This document shows positions 9,301-18,549 of a stretch of 21,981 nucleotides of DNA, one piece after another. Under the pieces are notes generated by a model. It saw only the letters and a program-made list of their open reading frames with translations, had not been told where the DNA came from and did not search any database. The position numbers were made by a program, and so were the translations under genes. How positions within the stretch are numbered: the first letter of the stretch is position 1; every line of letters begins with the position of its first letter. This DNA is from Pelargonium nanum (taxonomy: Eukaryota; Streptophyta; Magnoliopsida; Geraniales; Geraniaceae), in contig JAYMTF010001661.1 of the NCBI GenBank assembly GCA_036897485.1, positions 1-21,981 on the forward strand, written 5' to 3'.

Positions 9301-12300
9301 ACACCTACTAGGTGGTGAGTCTGACTAATTTATGATGAATGGAATTACATTCTGGATAGAACTGCCAAAACACAGATGCTTTTCTTTACAAGAATTATTA
9401 GTATACGATAAGGGTTAAGATGATTTAAAAGGCATTAAGATTTCCAAGGCTTAGACTCGGATTGACGGATTCCAATACTCGTTCTCTGATTAATTGAGTG
9501 ACCAGTATGGATCATTGTCTTGGTACCCCTTGGACTCCACAAATGTAGGGGCATGATAATTACCAGTAATTCTGTAAAGTTGGTTGACAGTGTCTGGACC
9601 TCTTCTCATTACTCAAACTCTATCACTATTCTCATGTCTTTTTTCTACTGCAAGGGATGTATCTCACTCTTGTACACTTCCTTAAAATCAGCAAAATGCT
9701 CTGAATCCTTCTCTGTTCTTGACATATCCCATAGAAAGATCATACAAGTGACACAGCTTGTTATTGCACAATTGCAACTTTGACATGAATTCTCACGATT
9801 GTTAACTGTGTCAAGATGGTTCTCCATTGTGGTTCTTACTTAATGAAGTGTTACATATGTATTTAGCCTTTGACAAATTTTCAAGATATTAATTAGACAA
9901 TCTAGCCGCCATCAATTTTGTAGATTGCCACTAAGTTTCTTGATTTGTCTTTTAATTACAGAAGACATTCATACATTTTACTTCTTTTGTCTTGTGGTTT
10001 TGATGTGATATGCAGGGTGCAAGATGTTTCTGAGGTTCTTGGGATGATGCTAGAAGACCACAAACGTTTGCAACCTAATGCAAGAACACATGCGTAAACC
10101 AAATTTGCTTCCCTCCTATCATTCGTGAATAACTATTAGTTAAAACACATTTTTTAATGCATATTCTTGAGATGTAAGGTTTGGAATCTCTAATTTCATA
10201 GATCATGCCAATGTATAATTTGATGGAACTGGTTAAAAGATATTTGTTGTTGACAATACTGTCTCAAGGTTTTTAGATGGTGAATGACATCAATCAAATG
10301 TGAAGTGTCATGAGACAAGTATCTGTTCTCTCTTTAGGTATTTTAGGTTCTAAATATATGACATGATGGGCAGCATCTTAGGGCTTTATTAGATATGTGG
10401 TCTCAGTCTCTACTATTTAGTTGACAAATTTTTGTACTATATATGTATCTATATTAGTTTAAGGTGACTTATACTATGTATCCTTACGAGGAATATTTTT
10501 TATTGCATATTATCTATTCCTGATGTGATGCTTGCAGAGTGGCATGAATTTTACGTGTTTCCTTTAGTCCCTAATTATCTCAACTAGCCAAACATTTTGT
10601 TTAAAATAATGACTCATCCACTTAACTGTATTTCATGAATATCTGTTTTCCCTAGATCTCTAGCATGACTTTTTCTTAACATTGTGCTTGAATGCTTTAA
10701 TTTTTGACCTATAACAACATCGTATCTCTATTTCCAGGCTGTTAGTGGAGTGCTTTACTAAGTATTGCATAGTACGGGAAGCCATTCGACATTATCGGGC
10801 TCTTGCAAATTTTGAAGGTGGAACTAAACTTCTACACAATGAAGGAAAGTTTGGGGATCCATTATCTTTGTATCTTCGAGCTTTATGTCGAGAAGGTATA
10901 TATAGTATACTTCTCTAATGCACTCATATCATATCTTCTCTTGAGTTTGATACTTCACTCTAAGCATTGGATTTCTCCCTCACATTTCTATATTAATGTT
11001 TAGAGGTTTTGATCAATGCTACAAATATTATTTGTAGCATTGAGAAATGCAGACCAGGGACTTGTACAATTATAAGCAATAAGCTGTAATGTTTCTTGAT
11101 CCAGGAAGGATTGTTGAGTTGCTAGAAGCTTTAGATGCTATGGCCAAAGATAACCAGCCGATTCCACCAAGAGCCATGATTGTGAGCAGAAAGTACCGTA
11201 CATTAGTTAGCTCATGGATTGAGCCTTTGTTAGAAGAAGCTGATCATGGATTTGAAATTGATTACATCTCTAGGTATGCTTATTAATTTGCTCACTAAGA
11301 TTGTTCTTATCCTTTTATCTGTTTTATTACTTATAGTTGGTATACTTTGGCTGTCATGGTTACACTCACTTATTTTGTTTGTTTCTATCAACTGGTAATC
11401 ATTTGTTGCATCTACGAGGTACTTATCTCCTTTCTCCATATGTTTTACTTAAGTTAATTAGAAAATAATATCGAATTCATTGCTAGAAACGTGCCAAACT
11501 AAGTTATCCTTTAGTATAAGCTGCTATTTAAGATATAAGCTACATTAGGAATTAACTTGTGAATGATATTTCACATCTAAGTATAGGATGTACCAATTGA
11601 ACAAATTTAAGTGAGTTATGGAAGTTTAGTAGCTGCATGCTTATATTGCTTGGAGAGTTTCAAGTACGCCAAGTGGTCAGGTAAAAGCAACTGGTTCATC
11701 TTCTTAACATACTTTCTATATGCTTTATTGTTGATCTATCATTATATTTGGAGAAAGCCGTTTGCTCTCTCCGGGATCTACAAGTTTATATTCACGGGGA
11801 AGTTTCAGGCTTCTCAGTTTGCTGGGTATATATTATGTGTTCCATTTTCATGTCTCCTACGAAATGACATTTTACGTGATACCTACTCTTTAAGTGGGAC
11901 TGGGAAAACTCATAGAGCGATGCTAGGGACACTTTCATTTTAATACTTGCTCTTATTTTACCACATCACCATAAATAGAAAAACTACGCACTGCAACCCA
12001 CAACAAGAAGTTAGTAGGCTCTATTGGTCCATTTTGTATGTATTGGTTAACCCAATATATACAATAGTGAGAGATTTATGATAAACTAGAGATCCGAAAT
12101 ATTAGTCCTAATCCCTAATTTACAGGGATTGATATCATCATTCTAACACCCCCTTAAGTTTGTGCATACATATCATATACACCTAACTTGTTACATGTGT
12201 TCTCAATTTGAGGACCCTTGAGTGACTTTGTAAAGACATCCGCCAATTGATTGTTGGAATTAACAAACTCAGTAATATTGACTCGTTCAACCAATTTTTC

Positions 12301-15300
12301 TCTTACAAAGTAACAATCTATTTCAATATGTTTGGTCCTCTCATGGAAGACTGTATTAGAGGCAATGTGTTGGGCAACTTGATTGTCACATATGAGCTTC
12401 ATTAGAGACATTATACTACGTTTTAGTTCTTCTAGAAGTTGTTTGAACCATATGAGCTCACATGTTGTGTTGGTCATGCCTCGATATTCTGCTTTTGTGC
12501 TTGATCTTGCCGCAACGTTTTGTTTCTTGCATTCCAATAGACTAAGTTACCTCCAAATAAGACAAAATATCATGAAGTTGATCTTTGGTCAGATTGACTT
12601 CTTGACCAATCTGCATCTGAATAACAACTCATCTTTGTATGTTGTTATTCTCATAAAGTAAACCTTTTCCTGGAACTCATTGATGTACTTCAAAATATAG
12701 AGCGCAACTTCCCCATGAGTATCACATGAGGAGTTTAAAGTCTGCCTCACTACGCTTACAACAAACGAGATATTTGGTTGAGTTACTGTCAGATAGTTGA
12801 GTCTGCCTACTAGTATTTGGTACTTGCCTTGATATGCTAGAGGCTCCTCCTTTTCTGGAAGAAGTTTTACATTTGGGTCCATGAGAGTGTTAACATGTTT
12901 GGCATCTTTAAGCTAATATGAAGAAAAAAAAGGTATCGTATCTCCTTGGTTTTACAAGTGTTGCATTCTACATTTAAGGAGAGGGTACTTGCACATAACC
13001 CCTAAGGGGTTGTCACTTAAAGCATTTCACCCCCTTGAACTTCATGTTTTTGCATATAACCCATATGAACTTGGCAAAAGTCATTTATGTTATAACACCA
13101 TAAGTTTATTACACAAAAAGACAATTATACTCCTAAGTGATAATTTTTTTCTATAGCCAAACAAGCCCTTAAGTTGAATTAAATTATAAAAAATGATATC
13201 CAAACAAGCCCTACTGGTGGCCGTGAAAACAAAATAGATCGAGAACAATGTACAAAACATATACAACCAAAAGGGCGTAGAGGAAGAGGATGAAGTAGTT
13301 GATCGAGAAACAATATAGATCGGGGAATTTGATTATGTAAAACAGATAATGGTAGGCAGTTATTGAGATAACATGCAATGAGAACAATCATGCCAAAATG
13401 TTAAGGGAAGATTGGCGTGTATCATTGGAGTTCGTCTCAATTAAGTGACGGTTTTCCGATTTGCCAAGAATGTTGTAACATGCAATTGCTAGTCATAAAT
13501 TATGTCAATGGACTAGAGAAATATTCAAGAGCATTATCACTACTTAGAGTAAGAATAGGTATACCAAATTAAGTTTTAATTTCAGCTCAATTTTTTTTTA
13601 AACATTGTAAAAAATTTAGAACGATGTTTTATTAAGAAAAATCCAAGCACATCGAGAATAGTTATTAGTGAAAGTTAAAAACAATGGAACTCTATAAGTA
13701 GAATTAACCCGACTTAGTCCCCAAACATCAATGTGAACAAGTGATAATGGGGACTCAACTCTATGATCAACACTTTGGGAAAAAGAACTACGGGTGTGTT
13801 TACCACGTTGACACGACTCACAATCAAAGAAAGAGGAGACGACAAACCAGGAATTTCTTATGTAATTTGGAGAGTGACGAATGTACATGGAGATGATGCA
13901 AGTAGTTTGGAGAAATGATACTAGCAACAATCAGACATCGAATATGATCATTGCGATTCATGTCCTTCGCCAATCATCAGTCTAAACCTAACTTTTGCAT
14001 AAGCACATTTTTGGGTGTAAATGTGTCTGAACAAGAAAGGGATTTGCTGATTTGACTAATAGATAACTCGTTAAAAGGATTTTGAGGCACATATATGAAT
14101 CTAAGGTCAAAGAAAGAAGATGTTTGGGTTTTCCTATTCCTTTAACTGTAGTTTTAGTCCCATTTTAAAGATTCAATTCTAAGTTTAGTAGAATTAGGAA
14201 ATGTGTTAGTTAAATTAGAAAAATATTGTATTTAGAAAAGTTTAGTTTAATTTCATAGTCTAGCTTATTTTCTATTTCTAATCTTAATCTCCTATATAAA
14301 GGAGTCTCTCTTGTACTAGTTATCACTAGTTATTCACATTAATAAAATGAATTTAACATGTTATTAATGCCTCTCGATTAATTGTTTTTAGAGTCTCTTG
14401 AAGCTTCCGCCAATCTGGTGGCAACCTTAGGTTGCTTGCTTGGCCAATAATTCTTTCTTCAAGATTTCGTTAAAATTCTTGAACTTATTTCTTTTCATAA
14501 TCATTTGTTGTTTTTCTTTTCATCCTCCCTATACATGGTATGCTTGCATGTGAGGGGAGTAGTATCTCATATATAAATTCGAGCGTCATCTCTTTCTTTT
14601 TCTTGAGCAACTTTTGTGCTAGCATCACCTTAGCTTCTCTCTATTTATCTTGTTAGCTTTCATGCTATCAACAAATCTAATCTCTTAAGTTTGGATTTTT
14701 GTAGAGAGTAGAATGAATGGTTGATTGCGTTGGGCAAATTTTTGGTTTTATTTTTTGACTTTTAGAGCATCTCGGTATCTTTTCGGCTAACCTTCAACGA
14801 CTATTTCTTGGTGTTAATTGTCATTATAGAAACATCAACATTGTCGTCTTCTTCTTCTTGGCCCTAACCGAATGTGCTCTCCACCAATAACCAAGTTTTG
14901 TAACCATTTATCACTAAAACCAACTTCAACAACCATATGATGATGCCGGAAGTTCTAAAGAGAGATACGAAGTGAAAATTCAAGCTCTCGAATTGTTTTG
15001 GTTTACATACTCCAGTTTGAGAGGAAGTGTGAAGATTCAATTTTAAGTTTAGTAGAATTAGAAAAAGTGTTAATGAAATTAGAAAATATACTGTATTTAG
15101 GAAAGTTTAGTTTAATTTTCTAGTCTAGCTTATTCCTATTTCTAGTCTTTATCTCCTATATAAAGGAGTCTCTCTTGTACTAGTTATCACAAGTTATCCA
15201 CATCAATAAAATAAATTTTACATGCAACAATAATATTTGCCTAAACATTAGAAAATTCTAGCGAGGAGAAGTGTTCTTTACTTCCGCACAGATGATCAAT

Positions 15301-18300
15301 AGCACCGAAATCTACTATTCAAGGTTAAGAAGAGGGACCTCTTATAACACAAACTAAAGGATGGCCGGAGGGAGCATGTTGCTGAGAATATTGAAGTTTT
15401 AGGAATGCATCATAATCGGCTGATGTCATAGACACTAGTTAAGATGACGGTGATGGTTCAATGGTGTTGGGATTATTATGGAAAACATTAATCGCGCGAG
15501 GAGAGGGCAAAGCTACAGGGAGCTAATGTTTCTTCCAACATTTGTCCTCAATATGTCTTGTTCGTTTGCAATAGGTGCATCATGGACGGTTATTACTAGA
15601 CCCCTAAAGTTGCAGAAGTGGTTGGTAATGGAGCAGGATGAGTCGATGTTAGAGTTCCTTGAGTTTTATTCATATTGAGCCGTCTTTTGAATGTGTCGTT
15701 CATGGTAGAATTTGTAGAACTGGTCATTATCTGACGCCGAACAGGTTCATATTCTGAGTTAATCCCTGAGAGTGCAATAACTATTAAGAACTTCTCTCGT
15801 TAAGCAGTGTGATCCTCAACAATTGAAGCAAATGGCATAAGGGCTTCAAATTCCTGCACAAGGGCACCTACTTGTTTCATTTTTCCTTGTTGCATATTCT
15901 TGATACTTGCACAACAATGTACAAGCGTTGGATGTCATTTGTGTTACATTCGAATGCTTCTTTCCGAACATTGTAACAAGTCTCATGTTTGAAGACTAAC
16001 TCAACTAAAAGCTAAAGGTTATAGTTGTTGTCCTCATTTATACGTTTGATATTATATTCCAACACACTCCTCTCACATGCACGCTCATTATGGCTTTGCA
16101 TGTGAACTGTTGCGAGATGTCATTCCTGTTTTAACTTTGTGGGCAGACCGATAGTAGAAGATAGAAGAGCTCATTCCCCAAGTGGGTCGATAGGATAAGA
16201 TAGAGAAGCCCATCCCCGTTACAATTTTACGGATAAGCCCAAAAGAGATAATAGAGAGCCCATTTTGGCAGAAGAGGCGTGAAGAAAGCCCAAAGAAAGG
16301 AGACAAGAAGCCCATAGCATAAGAGACCTGAAGAAACGAGTTGGAACGCCTTCTAAATTGGGAACAAAAGCACTAGCCAAGATCAGATCACCGATCGAGG
16401 ATAGCTCATGCCTAATAGTGGTTAAGCCTAAAACCATAAAAATGTCTCGTTGATCTAGTTGTTCTTCAGTAGTCTTGGCAACAAACATTAGAGCATTAAA
16501 TATTTCCTTTAACGATTCTAACTTACCAATAAACTTAGACATCTCCATACTAATTTGCTTGAGGCTAACCATGTTAAATACCACAATATAAGAGCGTTGA
16601 ATATCATTAGTATAAAGGGCTTGAGCCTTTGCCCACACTTGATTGCAAGTGCGATAAGTTTTGTAAATGATATATAACTTCAGGTCAATGAATTGCCATA
16701 AAATATCACACAATAAAGACTAATTGATACATGAAGGGGGAACAATCTCCACATAACATGTGCAAGACATTTAAACACTTCATCTATCATGGAGACGAGA
16801 ATGTACAATGGGCTTTGTGCATTTGGCACTTTGACAATTCCCATTGTGTAAGGTGAGCAACAAAATGTTCAAAGCCCAAAATTAAACATGTTCTGATACC
16901 ATATTATATTATCAACCCAAAAGCTCCAAGTTACTAGGTCGAGGTGTCCAATTGTTGTACAAAGAGGTCTCCATCACAACACTAAATCCATGTGGGATAC
17001 TTAAAATGATAACAATTATGTTTGTGAAATTTCAATAATGAGCTACATACAATGACTTGGGCTTCCACTATCAAAAGGTCAACCTTATTAGTAGGTTCTC
17101 ACTTGCACCATTATATATAGCCACTTTACTTTATAATTATCCAATGTGGGACAATTTGTCAACCACTTCAACACTCCCCCTCACGTGCGAGCCTCACATT
17201 TTTCTTTTATTAGTGGGATCTACACGTGCACAATCGAGAGCATTTTAAATCGGCACCCCCCTCACGTGTAGGTATTTTTCTTCCACACGTGGGCTGCTGC
17301 AGGCATGATCATCTGCAAGCGGGCGGGAGATCACAAGGGGAGGCAACATAAATGAGCTTAAGCCTGAATTAAAACCAGCTCTGATAACATGTGAAATTTC
17401 AATAATTAGGAAACAATATAATGGTTTGGGCTTCCACTACTAAAATGTGAAACTTGTTAGTATCAGTTGCACCTTTATATGTAGCCTCTTCAACTCATAT
17501 TTATCCGATGTGAGATATTATTACCCACTTCAACAATGTTCTGTGTTGTGAAAATTTTGTATTCGATCCATGAAATATCTAAATGTCAGCGACCTACCTG
17601 TATTATTGCATTAAACATTTTATGTTCTTTTTACGGTTCTTTGTGTTTGTATTAGAAATGTTTACTTCAACATTGAGTTGTTACCTACTTTTGCATGTTA
17701 ATCAGGTACATTGCAGAAGGTGGTCTTACAGGTGAGCGTAAACGATGGGTGCCTCGAAGTGGAGACTTTCTTGTGGATCCTGATGCTGAAGGGTTTGCTT
17801 ATTCAAACCCTATGGAGACTTCTTTTAAACAAAGATGTATGGAAGATTGGAAGACGCACCATGCAAAGATTTTTAGATTTTTACGGAATGAAGGACGTTC
17901 AGCTTTAGGTGATGCGACTGAGTCAGATTATAAAAGAGTTATGGACAGGTTGAAGAAAATCCTAAAGAGTCCTAGTAAGAGGGTTTTAAAGCCTAAGGCT
18001 GCTAGCAAGATGTTAGTAGCTGAGCTGAAGGAAGAACTAGAAGCACAAGATCTGCCTACAGATGGAACCAGAAATGTTCTTTACCAGCGTGTGCAAAAGG
18101 CTAGGAGAATAAACCTCTCTCGTGGTAGGCCCCTTTGGATACCTCCTGTGGAAGAAGAAGAGGAAGAGGTCAATTACATTCTCACTTGTATTTATATTTT
18201 TTCTGATATGTGAACTTCAATCCTTTATGCTATAGTGGATATTTCTTTTGTTAGTAATGCTCTGTGATCTGGCAACTGGAGGATTTATCATGATTAATAT

Positions 18301-18476
18301 TTAAATATAAGTGAATCTGCTGGCAGGTTGATGAAGAGATTGATGAACTTATTTCACGGGTTGATCTGCAAGAAGGAAACACAGAGTTCTGGAAGCGCCG
18401 TTTCCTAGGTGAAGGTTTGAATGGTGATCATGGAAAGCCTATTGATGTGGATGCACTAGAAACACAAGAGGAATCA

Positions 18477-18512
<36 letters not shown>

Positions 18513-18515
18513 TCA

Positions 18516-18549
<34 letters not shown>

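Larger units (their letters stand above)
14164..15222 (+). mobile_element. TRIM-like non-autonomous LTR element, plus strand, inside the copia fossil
   Basis: Two 195-bp direct repeats, 14164-14358 and 15028-15222, are by eye about 87-89% identical. Each contains CTCCTATATAAAGGAG, a palindromic TATA region. Directly after the left copy, 14359-14371 resembles the initiator tRNA-Met primer site (TGGTATCAGAGCC; 9 of 13 match). Directly before the right copy is a purine tract, GAGAGGAAG (15019-15027 region). The interior is about 670 bp with no recognised gene. This layout (short LTRs, primer site, polypurine tract, no genes) is that of a TRIM. No clear target duplication was found. The LTR divergence suggests an insertion millions of years old. 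Confidence 0.75.
12000..16713 (-). mobile_element. Old broken Ty1/copia retrotransposon, interrupted by a TRIM
   Basis: Read on the minus strand, copia parts appear in the family's order: gag (about 16713-16088), gag zinc knuckle CX2CX4HX4C (about 15582-15541), a protease-like part (about 15400-15240), the GAG-pre-integrase/zinc region and integrase (about 14160-13179), reverse transcriptase C-terminal part (12882-12589), RNase H (12537-12154), a polypurine tract AAGGGGG, and an LTR starting TGTTAGAATG at 12147. The RNase H has the copia hallmarks ICDNQ, HERTKHIEID and QLADVFTKSL. The element is clearly broken, with many breaks (ten or more), incomplete, and therefore old. A plus-strand TRIM-like element sits inside it at 14164-15222. 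It lies antisense to its host gene. Confidence 0.88.
11274..17705 (+). other. pTAC3 intron 8, 6.4 kb, filled with nested retroelement fossils
   Basis: Donor GTATGC (11274) and acceptor ATCAG (17704-17705). The flanking exons join exactly in frame (Arg codon AG|G). Almost all of the extra length from about 12000 to 17535 is LTR-element sequence described separately. The first 0.7 kb (11274-11990) holds no recognised element; a 110-codon open frame at 11611-11943 is unassigned. Confidence 0.85.

Noticed and set aside
12000-17013. Pairing the LTR at 12000-12147 with the LTR-like end at 16902-17013 as the two ends of the copia element
   Set aside because: The two sequences do not resemble each other beyond a shared TGTTA start, so they belong to different families.
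17711-17908. A 65-codon plus-strand frame within pTAC3 exon 9
   Set aside because: It is an out-of-frame shadow of the SAP-domain exon.
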